DNA of 64,000 nt from Prochlorococcus sp. AG-402-G06 (GTDB taxonomy: Bacteria; Cyanobacteriota; Cyanobacteriia; PCC-6307; Cyanobiaceae): NCBI GenBank assembly GCA_003277985.1, contig QCHR01000001.1, positions 124,001 to 188,000 on the forward strand, written 5' to 3'. This document shows positions 37,983 to 46,364 of this stretch, piece by piece (within the stretch, counting starts at the first letter, position 1; each line of letters starts with the position of its first letter). The notes beneath the pieces are model-generated. The model did not search any database. It was not told where the DNA came from and saw only the letters and a list, made by a program, of their open reading frames with translations. A program made the position numbers and the translations under genes.

Positions 37983-40900
37983 TCAAGCTGCGATTGGCAA
38001 GCCAACAACTTGAGTATGATTTCCCCTGGCTTGCGTAACTCCAATCGTCCTCATTGAGGCTCCAATCATGGGCCTTCTATGACTAACGACAAGAAATTGG
38101 GCATGAAGAGCTTGCTGAGCAATTAAAGCAGCCAATCTTTCTACATTTACTCCATCCAAGAAACTATCTACTTCGTCAAGGGCGTAAAAAGGAGAAGGTC
38201 TAAAGCGTTGTAATGCAAAAAGAAAACTCAAAGCAGTTAAAGATTTTTCTCCACCTGACATAGCTGCAAGCCTTCTCACAGGCTTCCCTTTTGGATGCGC
38301 AACTAAAGTCAAGCCACCTTCCAAAGGTTCATCAGGGTTTTCAAGTTGTAAATGTCCATCTCCTTCAGAGAGACTTGCAAAAATATCACGAAAATGTACA
38401 TCCACTGCCTGAAAAGCCTCCATGAAGGCCTCCTGACGCAAAGTTGAAACAGTCTCAATTCGAAGCAATAACTCCGATCTTTCATCAGTAAGTACTTGAA
38501 GTCTATTTTCAAGTTCATTTAGCCTCTCCTCTAATTTGGCCAATTCCTCCAACGCAAGCATATTTACAGGTTCCAAATCTTCCATTCTTTTCTGCAATGC
38601 GTCCAACTGAGACCGTAAAGCATCTAAACCATCATGTCTTATTTGATTTGAGATAACAGGTCTGGGGCTAGGAAGGTTCTTCTCTAATTCAATACATCGA
38701 ATAGTTTCCATTCGCATTTCTTCCTTCATATTCTTTTGATCTTCTCTTAAACGTTGAAGACTCCATTGCATTTCTTGTAAATTCAACCGTTTTTTAGCTA
38801 CATCAGCTTCTACGCAATCTCTTTCTCTGCGTTTTTCGCCAAAGCGAGTTTCTAAATCTTTTTGTTGATTGATCAAATCTTGCCGATTGGTATTAAGTAG
38901 TTTGCTTTGCTCACGCCAAGAGATATGAGCAGAAGCAAGATTATCTATAGAATCCTTTAGGCGTTTTTCTTCGCTTATTAAAGAAGCCTCGTGATCATTT
39001 AATCGATCAATCGCAAGTTTGTTTTGGGATTGCTTATTTGAAATCTCATCTCTTTTATTTCTAAAAGCAAGAAGATTTTTATCAGCATCTTCTAGATCAT
39101 TTTGTAATTTAGACCAAACAGAGGAGTCACTTGATTTATCTATTGTTTTTTCTTCCTTCTCAATTTTTAATAAAGCCACCTCTAAAGGTTTAATACTCAA
39201 ATTAATAGACTCTAAGTGAAGTAGCTTTTCTTTTTTAGATTTTTGAAGATCATCAATCCTTTTTAAACGATGACTTTGGCGTTCTAATAAAGGCGAATTT
39301 GATCTTTTAGAAGTTACTCTTTCAGCATCAAGTGCTGCTTTCTTCTGTTCTAATTTACTTAGCTGAGTTCTAAGATTGTCTAGCTTATGGATAATTGCAT
39401 TTTCGTTCTTTTGACAATTAGCTAGAGTCTCACCAACTTCTAATAGTCTATGCTTTAAAAGATCACAATCATCGTTGTCTTTTATTCTTCCAAAGCTCAA
39501 ACCCAAGGCTCTATTATTTAAACTTCCACCAGTCATTGCTCCACTCTTCTCTAACAATTCACCTTCTAAAGTAACAGCTCTTTTTATGCCAATTTGATCA
39601 CGAGCTGATGACAAGTTACTAAAAACAATTGTCTCACCAAATACATACAAGAAAACATCCTTATATATTGAATCAAATTGAACTAGGTCAATAGCCTTTC
39701 CAATTAATCCGGTATCTTTATTGAGATTAGTTTGAAGAGATCTCTGAAATACATCAGATCTATTTTGAGAGTTTTTTAAAATCTTATTTAGAGGTAAAAA
39801 AGTTAACCTTCCAGCTCTTTTTCGTTTTAAAAGATCAATTGATTTTGCAGCAATTCGATCGCTATCCACAACAACTTGCCCAAGCCTTGCACCAGCAGCG
39901 ACCTCAAGAGCAATCCTATAGCGATCTTCCACTTCGCCTAAATTAGCAACAGGTCCATGTATACCGTCTATGCCAGATTCTAATAACAAAGTTATTGCAT
40001 TAGTCCCTCGGCTTTCGGATATAATTTCTTTCCTACTTTCTAAACGAGCAATATCATTTTGAAGCTTTACTTGTTCTTTCTCTAATCTATTTTTAGTGCG
40101 CTCTTGTATACCTTTATCAGATACTAATACTTGAAATTCTTCTTTTTTAATAGATATTAATTCTAAAATACTATCCCATTCTTTATTCAAATTATTAATT
40201 TCTATATGTACTTTATCATTGGAAGACTCATCAGCTTTTTGATCAGTTTCTAATTCCTTTAAAATAACATTTAATTGCAGTAAACTTTCTTCAATATTTT
40301 GTTTCTCTAGTCTTTTAGGATCTAATTCCAATCGTATTTTATTAAGATCATCTCTGGCTTTCTGATGTTTTTCTATCCATTCACCAGAACGACCCGCAAC
40401 ATCTGAAAGCTTTCTTCTAGAGGATTCAACCCAAGCCTCAGCTTCTTTACATCTTAAGTCAGCTTCTTCTAGATCTTTAGGATTAATATCATTCAATTTA
40501 CTTTGCAACTCAGTTTGATAATCTTTCTTTTTCTGAAGAAGATTATTTCTAGATTCCTGTAATTTTTCTCCCTCATTTTTATGATTAAGTCCTTGTCTTT
40601 CTAGCTCTCTATTTTGAGATTCAATCCCTGCTAGTTTACCTTGAACTTCAAGTAATTTATCTTCACCGAGTTCTTTAACACTTTTTTGTAAAATATCTAA
40701 TTTTTCTATAAATTTAATTAAATCCTTCTCATTGTTAAGTAATTTTTCTGCATCTATTTTTTCTTTCTCAATCAATTCTTGAAGATCTATATCTAATTTT
40801 TCTAACCCCTTTTTTGCATTTTCATAAGATAAAACTAATTCTTGCTGTCTGCCAATTATTAATTGATTTTTTAGATCTTTATATAAACTTGCTTTCTCAC

Positions 40901-41588
40901 AATCTTTTTGCAAACGCTGTTTGGAAAGAATCAGTTCTTGTTCAACAATTCTACATCGTTCCTGCCTTTCATAAACATCATCCAACTTTGTACGAGTTTG
41001 ATTAATACGAGTATCAAATAGTGCAACACCAGCAAGTTCATCTATTAGGCCTCTACGATCTTTATTACTCATAGAAACAATTCGAGTAACATCACCCTGC
41101 ATAACAACATTGCTCCCTTCAGGATCGATCCTTAGACGCCTTAATTGAGTTTGTAATTGTTGTAAGTTACAAGTCTCACCATCTGCGATGTAAGTGGAAG
41201 CATATGACCCTCCTGGCATAACTTTTAATTTTCTTGATACTGTCCATTCTTTTTGATCAGGCTTAATCCAAGGCCCATCCTCAGTTGGTTCTATCCCTTG
41301 TTCGGCTTCATCGGGCTGCCAATCAGTTAAATCAAATTTGACAGTTACTTTAGTTTCCGAAGATTTTCCAGCCTTTAATACGCCACTATTGACTAAATCA
41401 GGCAATCTGTCTGCTCTCATGCCTCGACTATTTGCAAGGCCTAAACAAAATAAAACCCCATCAAGAATATTGCTTTTACCTGAACCATTTGGACCTGTTA
41501 CAACAGTAAATCCTTCTTCAAGTGGAATCGACATCGATCCACCGAAGGACTTGAAATGAGACAAATCTACGTGGTTGATATGGACCAA
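37983..41588 (-). CDS. smc: Chromosome segregation ATPase SMC
   Basis: 1201 aa, full-length SMC. N-terminal head with Walker A VTGPNGSGKSN; long coiled coils about 170-500 and 680-1030; hinge about 520-670 (GIDGIHGPVANLGEV, AGARLGQVVVDSD, GGSLNNRALGLSFGR); C-terminal head with signature AMSGGEKSLTALSFLFAL and Walker B YALDEVDSFLDG. Works with ScpAB to organise and separate chromosomes. Confidence 0.97.
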   Translation of the reverse strand: MVHINHVDLSHFKSFGGSMSIPLEEGFTVVTGPNGSGKSNILDGVLFCLGLANSRGMRADRLPDLVNSGVLKAGKSSETKVTVKFDLTDWQPDEAEQGIEPTEDGPWIKPDQKEWTVSRKLKVMPGGSYASTYIADGETCNLQQLQTQLRRLRIDPEGSNVVMQGDVTRIVSMSNKDRRGLIDELAGVALFDTRINQTRTKLDDVYERQERCRIVEQELILSKQRLQKDCEKASLYKDLKNQLIIGRQQELVLSYENAKKGLEKLDIDLQELIEKEKIDAEKLLNNEKDLIKFIEKLDILQKSVKELGEDKLLEVQGKLAGIESQNRELERQGLNHKNEGEKLQESRNNLLQKKKDYQTELQSKLNDINPKDLEEADLRCKEAEAWVESSRRKLSDVAGRSGEWIEKHQKARDDLNKIRLELDPKRLEKQNIEESLLQLNVILKELETDQKADESSNDKVHIEINNLNKEWDSILELISIKKEEFQVLVSDKGIQERTKNRLEKEQVKLQNDIARLESRKEIISESRGTNAITLLLESGIDGIHGPVANLGEVEDRYRIALEVAAGARLGQVVVDSDRIAAKSIDLLKRKRAGRLTFLPLNKILKNSQNRSDVFQRSLQTNLNKDTGLIGKAIDLVQFDSIYKDVFLYVFGETIVFSNLSSARDQIGIKRAVTLEGELLEKSGAMTGGSLNNRALGLSFGRIKDNDDCDLLKHRLLEVGETLANCQKNENAIIHKLDNLRTQLSKLEQKKAALDAERVTSKRSNSPLLERQSHRLKRIDDLQKSKKEKLLHLESINLSIKPLEVALLKIEKEEKTIDKSSDSSVWSKLQNDLEDADKNLLAFRNKRDEISNKQSQNKLAIDRLNDHEASLISEEKRLKDSIDNLASAHISWREQSKLLNTNRQDLINQQKDLETRFGEKRRERDCVEADVAKKRLNLQEMQWSLQRLREDQKNMKEEMRMETIRCIELEKNLPSPRPVISNQIRHDGLDALRSQLDALQKRMEDLEPVNMLALEELAKLEERLNELENRLQVLTDERSELLLRIETVSTLRQEAFMEAFQAVDVHFRDIFASLSEGDGHLQLENPDEPLEGGLTLVAHPKGKPVRRLAAMSGGEKSLTALSFLFALQRFRPSPFYALDEVDSFLDGVNVERLAALIAQQALHAQFLVVSHRRPMIGASMRTIGVTQARGNHTQVVGLPIAA

Positions 41589-41664
41589 CAGAATGCATCC
41601 ACAATAAGAATGACATTAGCGAAATATCAGAGAAACTCAAGTCCTCCTAACTCAGAAGATATAA

Positions 41665-42054
41665 TTACTTTTTTCTGCTGAGAATTCTGCAACCATTTTC
41701 ATCTAACACCAAATCCACTTCAAGCTTGTCCCATATCACCGATAATTTTATAGAACTAGTTTCGACAGATTGAAAAGATTGCAAAAGAACACCTTGCTTA
41801 ACCCTTTTTGCAACTCCTCTATTACTTGATAGAACCTTTTCTTCGATATCAAGCCAATAAAGATTATGTGGTGCGATACAAACGGAATCAACATATGGCC
41901 CATCTAATACAGGAATATCACTCAAGCGCCAAGTTTTACAAAACTCTTTATCTTCTAACAGCAAATCAAAATGGACACCTTTAACGTCATCCGGTGATCC
42001 AACGTGTTTTAACAAAACCCACCTGTACAGATTTTTTTCACCAAGATTACTCAA
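41665..42054 (-). CDS. Hypothetical protein, 129 aa
   Basis: Soluble protein, WVLLKHVGSPDDVKGVHFDLLLEDKEFCKTWRLSDIPVLDGPYVD at the N-terminal half, with APHNLYWLDIEEKVLSSNRGVAKRVKQG following. No membrane or signal sequence. A WR and H-rich core suggests a compact beta fold. Sits upstream of smc on the same strand with a 76 bp gap. Function unknown. Confidence 0.75.
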   Translation of the reverse strand: MSNLGEKNLYRWVLLKHVGSPDDVKGVHFDLLLEDKEFCKTWRLSDIPVLDGPYVDSVCIAPHNLYWLDIEEKVLSSNRGVAKRVKQGVLLQSFQSVETSSIKLSVIWDKLEVDLVLDENGCRILSRKK

Positions 42055-42147
42055 TTGGATAATATTAAAAAACTAAACAGGAAATTTCCATAAAAAATTA
42101 ATCAGGAGATAAATCTCCTCAATAGAAATTACTCAAGGATAAATTTT

Positions 42148-42285
42148 TTAGCTTTTAGCCTCAGGTACAAACCTTAAAGCAATTAAAAGAAGGCTTCCAG
42201 CACCTGCTATTGCAGCTAAAACTAAGCCAAAATCAGTAGGGATTGTATTAGAAGCAAAAACCATTGATGAAATTCCGACGCCCAT
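42148..42285 (-). CDS. Small single-helix membrane protein, 45 aa
   Basis: MGVGISSMVFASNTIPTDFG, one membrane helix (LVLAAIAGAGSLLLIALRFV) and a short tail PEAKS. The TDFGLVLAA..GSLLLIALRFVPE pattern resembles short conserved cyanobacterial proteins, but I cannot name it. An internal start at Met8 would give 38 aa. Upstream bases show no strong Shine-Dalgarno. Confidence 0.7.
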   Translation of the reverse strand: MGVGISSMVFASNTIPTDFGLVLAAIAGAGSLLLIALRFVPEAKS

Positions 42286-42503
42286 GGGTCAATAAGGAGA
42301 TACCAATGACGTTTAGCACTATAAGTATTCGAATAGCAATATTTGTAAGCAAAGACGACGAAAAATCCTTATGAAATTTTGGACTTCAAACATTTTAAAC
42401 TCCAAAAAAAGAATTCTTGTTAGGCAACTTTCAAAATTGAATTCAATTAAGGGGTTTCGATTATTGCAATCTCTCTCTATTCTTTAAATAAACCTTTAGG
42501 TTT

Positions 42504-42968
42504 ATGGAATCAGTGAATTCCTCACCCTCTTCATCATCAAATTCAGTCGAAGCTGAAGAAGCTATTGCTGAAAAATCTCCAGAGCAATGGTTCAATGAGC
42601 AATTTGATAATTTATTACCAAAAATTCAAGAGCGATGGCCAGATTTAGCTAAACAAACATTAGAAGCGACTAAAGGCAGTCTCGAAGATTTAATCGATGT
42701 CATATCTGTTCATTCAGGAAAAAACAGTTTTGGAGTAAGAGAGCAACTAGAAGAAATTTTTCATTCGGCAACTGATAAAACAAGAGGACTAGCAGAGTCT
42801 TTAGAGCCTCTAGAAAAACAGCTTGAAGACCTTCTAGATGAGTTAAACACTACTCTGAGGCCAAAAATTGAAAAGCCAGTAAGAAAAAGGCCTCTTTTAG
42901 CCTTAGGAATTGCTGCTGGAATTGGAGTTTTATTTGGCATACTCCTTGGTGGAGGTAGAAGAAATTAA
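42504..42968 (+). CDS. DUF883/ElaB-like helical protein with C-terminal membrane anchor, 154 aa
   Basis: Acidic N-terminus, a helical body (GSLEDLIDVISVHSGKNSFGVREQLEEIF, TRGLAESLEPLEKQLEDLLDELNTTL), then RKRPLLALGIAAGIGVLFGILLGGGRRN, a Gly-rich membrane anchor like that of DUF883/ElaB/YqjD proteins (which bind ribosomes in E. coli). Its stop overlaps the start of the next gene by one base, suggesting co-translation. Confidence 0.75.
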   Translation: MESVNSSPSSSSNSVEAEEAIAEKSPEQWFNEQFDNLLPKIQERWPDLAKQTLEATKGSLEDLIDVISVHSGKNSFGVREQLEEIFHSATDKTRGLAESLEPLEKQLEDLLDELNTTLRPKIEKPVRKRPLLALGIAAGIGVLFGILLGGGRRN

Positions 42969-43354
42969 TGACTAACTCAGAACGCAAAAAAGGAATAGGA
43001 GCTGCTGCAAGAGTTACTGCATTAGCAAGTTCAGTAATGGATCTTCATGTCCGCATTGCGCTGCAAGAAATGGACCGAGAAAAACGCCGCCTGATAAGTG
43101 GTGTGATTTTCTTAGCTACTGGAGGGGTATTGATGTTATTTGCTCTAGTCGGGTCTGAATTAATTCTCGGATATTGGATTAGAGACTTGCTTGAAATAGA
43201 TAACAAATCAACAATTTTAATTTTAGTTTTTATAAATCTTTTATTGGCGGGGATGAGTCTAAGAATTGGGGGATATCTGGCAAAAGGCCCTTACCTTCCG
43301 GAAACATTGGAGGGAATCGCAAAAACTACAAAAGCTGTTTTAGGAAAAAATTAA
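42968..43354 (+). CDS. Phage-holin/DUF1469-like membrane protein, 128 aa
   Basis: Helical N-terminus ALASSVMDLHVRIALQEMDREKRRLISG then two membrane helices (VIFLATGGVLMLFALVGSELI; ILVFINLLLAGMSLRIGG). This layout is that of the DUF1469/putative actinobacterial holin-X (Phage_holin_3_6) family, commonly paired with DUF883-like proteins, as here. Not evidence of a phage. Convergent with the methyltransferase, 1 bp apart. Confidence 0.78.
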   Translation: MTNSERKKGIGAAARVTALASSVMDLHVRIALQEMDREKRRLISGVIFLATGGVLMLFALVGSELILGYWIRDLLEIDNKSTILILVFINLLLAGMSLRIGGYLAKGPYLPETLEGIAKTTKAVLGKN

Positions 43355-43355
43355 A

Positions 43356-44480
43356 TTATTTAATTTTATAATTCAACCATCGGCAATCGATCGAACCATT
43401 ATTTACTTGAAAACGTCGTCTTGCTTTCATCCCTAAATGTTTACTTAGTTTTGGATTCCCATTAAGTAACCAAAGATCCCAACCAGAGGCTTGCTTCTTG
43501 CAGTATTCACCTAATTGTCTATAGAGATTAGATAGTTCATTTTCATCTCCTATTCTTATCCCATAAGGAGGATTACAAATTAAAAATCCTAATCCAGGTG
43601 GCAATTGCAATTCTTGAAAAGGACAGTTAATTATTTCTATATATTTTTCTAAGCCAGCTTTTTTAATGTTATCACTAGCAGAGTGAGCAATCATTTCATC
43701 AATTTCACATCCAATTATTTTGGGTAACTTCTTAATTAAGGGTTGTATATTCTGTGCCATTTTCAATTCTTTATCCCAAATATAAGTATCAAAATCCGGC
43801 CAATTTTTAAACAGAAATTGTCTATCCATACCAGATGCAATTCCAAGCAACATGCTGACTGCTTCAATCAAAAATGTTCCGGAACCGCATAATGGATCTA
43901 CCAAATTTTTTGTTCCATCCCACTCAGTCATTCGCATTAAACCTGCAGCCAATGTCTCCTTAATTGGAGCTATTCCAACAGCTGGTCTATATCCTCTTTT
44001 ATGAAGACTCGAGTTACTACCATCAACGCTCAAAACGGCTTGATGATTCGACAAATGCAAATGAAAACAAATATCTGGATTGTTCAAATCAATGCTTGAC
44101 CGAGCACCCCATCGCTCTCTTTGTAAATCAATAATTGCATTTTTCACCTGCAAAGCAGTGAAATGAGTATGTGATAATCCTTCTCCAAATCCAGTTACAT
44201 CTACTCGAAAACTTTGTCTGGGCTGAAGCCAATTCTCCCAATCAATTGACCTTTGAACACCACCATAAAGTTCATCGGGACCCTGACAAGGAAATTTGAA
44301 AATCTCTCTTAAAAATCTAAAGGACAAGCGAGCCCTTAAATGTATTCTGTATAAACAAGCCATATCAGCTTCAAATAATATATGTCTCCTTGAAGCTTTA
44401 ACTGATTTAGCTCCAAGTTCTATCAACTCTTTTGCGCCCTCTTTTTCAAGACCTTGTGAAATAGATGCAACAAGTTTCAT
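43356..44480 (-). CDS. RlmL/UPF0020-type 23S rRNA guanine-N2 methyltransferase
   Basis: 374 aa. N-terminal THUMP-like domain (ISQGLEKEGAKELIELGAKSVKASRRHILFEAD) and C-terminal Rossmann MTase: SAM motif DPLCGSGTFLIEA and catalytic CNPPYGIRIG (N-P-P-Y for exocyclic amines). It lacks the C-terminal RlmK half of E. coli RlmKL, so it resembles the short YpsC-type enzymes of Gram-positives and cyanobacteria. Confidence 0.9.
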   Translation of the reverse strand: MKLVASISQGLEKEGAKELIELGAKSVKASRRHILFEADMACLYRIHLRARLSFRFLREIFKFPCQGPDELYGGVQRSIDWENWLQPRQSFRVDVTGFGEGLSHTHFTALQVKNAIIDLQRERWGARSSIDLNNPDICFHLHLSNHQAVLSVDGSNSSLHKRGYRPAVGIAPIKETLAAGLMRMTEWDGTKNLVDPLCGSGTFLIEAVSMLLGIASGMDRQFLFKNWPDFDTYIWDKELKMAQNIQPLIKKLPKIIGCEIDEMIAHSASDNIKKAGLEKYIEIINCPFQELQLPPGLGFLICNPPYGIRIGDENELSNLYRQLGEYCKKQASGWDLWLLNGNPKLSKHLGMKARRRFQVNNGSIDCRWLNYKIK

Positions 44481-44559
44481 TAATTTTGAGTTATTAAAAA
44501 AAAGGATAAAGAGGTTCTTTAAACACTAATCGATTAATCCCAAAAGATCTGTCAGAATA

Positions 44560-44634
44560 TGTATGTCTATTTTCTAATGGACTAGGTGATTCACACCAAT
44601 ATCTCGGACAGCGGTTCGATTCCGCTCAGCTCCA
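44560..44634 (+). ncRNA. ssrA: Two-piece tmRNA, acceptor (3') piece
   Basis: Contains the T-arm GGACAGCGGTTCGATTCCGC and 3' acceptor strand CAGCTCC plus discriminator A, complementary to GGGGCTG at 44640 (with one G-U pair). This is the 3' half of tmRNA encoded upstream of the 5' half, as in circularly permuted ssrA genes of Prochlorococcus and marine Synechococcus. CCA is not encoded. The 5' boundary is approximate; the 3' end at 44634 is inferred from the stem. Confidence 0.85.
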
Positions 44635-44639
44635 TACAT

Positions 44640-44830
44640 GGGGCTGCAATGGCTTCGACGGGGTATCAGGCGAGTGACTGAAGCCTGCTCGGTCAGAGCA
44701 AAACCATAACTGCTAACAACATCGTTAGTTTCTCCCGTCAAACAGCCCCTGTTGCTGCTTGATCTTTTAGGAGATGGGGTCAGGTCAGCCTTATTACCCA
44801 ATTGATCCACGGAGGCTGTAAGGCCTCCAC
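44640..44830 (+). ncRNA. ssrA: Two-piece tmRNA, coding piece
   Basis: Starts GGGGCTGCAATGGCTTCGAC, the tmRNA 5' end. The tag frame runs 44712-44759 with TGA at 44760, encoding ANNIVSFSRQTAPVAA, close to known Prochlorococcus tags with the protease-recognised AA end. Only 5 bp (TACAT, 44635-44639) separates it from the acceptor piece; this intervening segment would be excised. A GGAGGC/GCCTCC hairpin at 44811-44828 lies at the 3' end. The 3' boundary is approximate. Confidence 0.9.
44790..44811 (+). repeat. Direct repeat copy 1 (in ssrA coding piece 3' end)
   Basis: A 22 bp sequence with core TTATTACCCAA..TGATCCA located in the 3' part of the ssrA coding piece. A second copy at 45812-45833 matches 20 of 22 bases in the same orientation. 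The pair flanks a block of about 1 kb and has the character of an attL/attR duplication. Confidence 0.72.
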
Positions 44831-44883
44831 TACTATTCCAGCAGAACGAGTCTCATAATCTCAAAAAATCGTAAAAATAGAGA

Positions 44884-44943
44884 TGGGCGAAAAAGTGGGC
44901 GGAAATTGTAAGTAGAAATAGTGGGCGAAAAACTGGGCGAAAA
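44884..44943 (+). repeat. Tandem TGGGCGAAAA direct repeats (4 copies, 12-13 bp phased)
   Basis: TGGGCG[A/G]AAA begins at 44884, 44896, 44922 and 44934. Spacings are 12, 26 and 12 bases, so a degenerate fifth unit (TAAGTAGAAATAG) probably fills the middle. The repeats lie in non-coding DNA just after the ssrA coding piece, between the repeat copy and the TM2 gene. Resembles iterons or integrase arm-type sites. Confidence 0.75.
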
Positions 44944-44990
44944 TCCAATAATTCTTCTAAAAAGGAATTCTCAATCGTCTCAAAAACATA

Positions 44991-45017
44991 AAAAAGGACT
45001 GGCCTTAGTCAGCCCTT
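44991..45017 (-). terminator. Rho-independent terminator of the TM2 gene
   Basis: Read on the minus strand: stem AAGGGCTG / CAGTCCTT (8 bp, one G-U), 8-base loop ACTAAGGC, then TTTTT. It begins 24 bp after the stop codon of the TM2 gene at 45041. Confidence 0.75.
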
Positions 45018-45040
45018 ATGGTTCCGATAGCAATCGGCTG

Positions 45041-45745
45041 TCAACCGACTTCATTCTGCTTAGATGATTTGATCTTTTCCATGATTTCTAATGCAGTTTT
45101 GTAATTTTTCTTGGAAACGGTTTTCCCCATGCGACAGGCCTCAATCCACCCAATAAAAGATGGAATGTAAGTCCAACAGAAAATTAAATAGAGAAAACCA
45201 GCTTTGATTTCTCCTAGCCAGAATCTATGTGCTCCAAAGCCTCCTAAGAAAAGAGCTAGCAGGACTCCTCCTAAGACAGACTTCTTTCTTTTTTTATATT
45301 TGGAATTAAATTCTCTAGTCTCTTCCTCATTTAAGTCTTTGATTAAGTCAGGAATTCTTATATCGAATTGCAAAAGTGTTGGATCATTAAATTTGGAGAT
45401 TGTTCTTACTGCCCCTTCCTCTCCGACAGAAGTTGATGATTTCCCTGACAGCTTTAATTCCAAAGCTTTACTAAATTCTTGAACAATCCATCTTTTGTGT
45501 CTTTTACTGCCCCACCACCAGCTTGAGGCGAAGATTGATAACTCACAATTATCACCATCTTCTCTAAAGTCGATTACTAGTTTTACAGGGTCAACCCATA
45601 GCCAATTAATTCTCTCTCGGGCAATCAAAGTTGAGTGTTCTTCTTTTCTGATTAAGCAACCTACTGAAAGACAGGCATGCTTAGAGGCAGCAATTACTTG
45701 GGATTTGTCAGAAGAGACACTGATCGTTTCCTGATATGAATACAT
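45041..45745 (-). CDS. TM2-domain membrane protein, 234 aa
   Basis: The C-terminal third carries the TM2 domain, two helices with a short loop: KKRKKSVLGGVLLALFLGGFGAHRFWLGEIKAGFLYLIFCWTYIPSFIGWIE. The signature GxGxHRFYLG is present as GGFGAHRFWLG. Residues 1-~150 form a soluble beta-rich domain (LIARERINWLWVDPVKLVIDFREDGDNCELSIFASSWWWGSK), unlike the short tails of most TM2 proteins. It sits inside the block flanked by the duplicated ssrA 3' end and has its own terminator, so it is the likely cargo. Function of TM2 proteins is unknown. Confidence 0.85.
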   Translation of the reverse strand: MYSYQETISVSSDKSQVIAASKHACLSVGCLIRKEEHSTLIARERINWLWVDPVKLVIDFREDGDNCELSIFASSWWWGSKRHKRWIVQEFSKALELKLSGKSSTSVGEEGAVRTISKFNDPTLLQFDIRIPDLIKDLNEEETREFNSKYKKRKKSVLGGVLLALFLGGFGAHRFWLGEIKAGFLYLIFCWTYIPSFIGWIEACRMGKTVSKKNYKTALEIMEKIKSSKQNEVG

Positions 45746-46107
45746 TTCCCTTTGAAAGTCTTAGCCCTTTCTAGCTGATCTAGTGAAATTAGACATAAAA
45801 AATAGAGGTCACTTATTACCCAAGTGATCCATGAGCTAAAAAGTCAGTTTTTTCAAAGCTTAGATTCCCAGTGATAGAAAAAGAAAGAATGAAATGGTCG
45901 AATAAAAAAGCTATAAATTCATAAATAAAGAAATTCAAATTAATTATTAGAGACGATAAACAGTAGAGAGACTTGAGCTTTCATGAACTATTAGAAAAAT
46001 TCATATTTACAAATTTCTCTTAGATTTCCTAAATACAATAATTTTTGATAAGTAATTAAATTTATAATGAATAGTCTGATAATATTTTTATCTAACTAGG
46101 TAACTTT
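45746..46107. other. Intergenic region holding the second ssrA repeat
   Basis: 362 bp upstream of the TM2 gene. Apart from the 22 bp repeat at 45812-45833 it is AT-rich and I see no convincing ORF, hairpin or RNA gene. It must hold the TM2 gene promoter. Confidence 0.5.
45812..45833 (+). repeat. Direct repeat copy 2 (ssrA 3'-end duplicate, att-like)
   Basis: Matches 44790-44811 at 20 of 22 bases in direct orientation, 1022 bp away, preceded by GGTCA in both copies. The copy includes no other ssrA sequence, as expected of the displaced end at an element insertion. Confidence 0.72.
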
Positions 46108-46284
46108 ATGCATCTATTTATTTTTGCATTAGCTTCATCAGAATGGGGCATTGCCAGATTCACAACCGACTCTTTTGCTTTAATCGCATTAGTAGTGTTA
46201 GTAAGCCTTCCTATTAAATTACTGAAGGATCAAGTAGGCTTTAAAAATGTATGGACAAGTGGAAACGCTCTGTCTAACAGATAA
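46108..46284 (+). CDS. Small membrane protein, 58 aa
   Basis: Starts MHLFIFALASSEWGIARFTT, contains one membrane helix (DSFALIALVVLVSLPIKLL) and a short polar end VGFKNVWTSGNALSNR. Reads like a real protein by its amphipathic ends, but I recognise no family. The first coding gene beyond the ssrA insertion. A TAACTT-type spacer precedes the ATG with no clear Shine-Dalgarno. Confidence 0.6.
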   Translation: MHLFIFALASSEWGIARFTTDSFALIALVVLVSLPIKLLKDQVGFKNVWTSGNALSNR

Positions 46285-46364
46285 AAAAGTATTTTAAACT
46301 TTATTGACTATGGAAGAAAAGTTAAAATCGAGTGTTAAATAATTAATAGATTTATTCAATACAT

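Noticed and set aside
42504..43354. Prophage remnant suggested by a holin-like protein
   Set aside because: The DUF883-like/holin-like pair is a common housekeeping pair in bacteria, and no phage structural, lysis or integrase genes are near.
44574..44810. 78-codon antisense ORF across the tmRNA
   Set aside because: It covers a structured RNA gene on the opposite strand, and its translation has no recognisable protein features.
44884..44943. CRISPR-like array at the TGGGCGAAAA repeats
   Set aside because: Repeats are only ~10 bases with 2-3 base or degenerate gaps, no unique 30 bp spacers and no cas genes.
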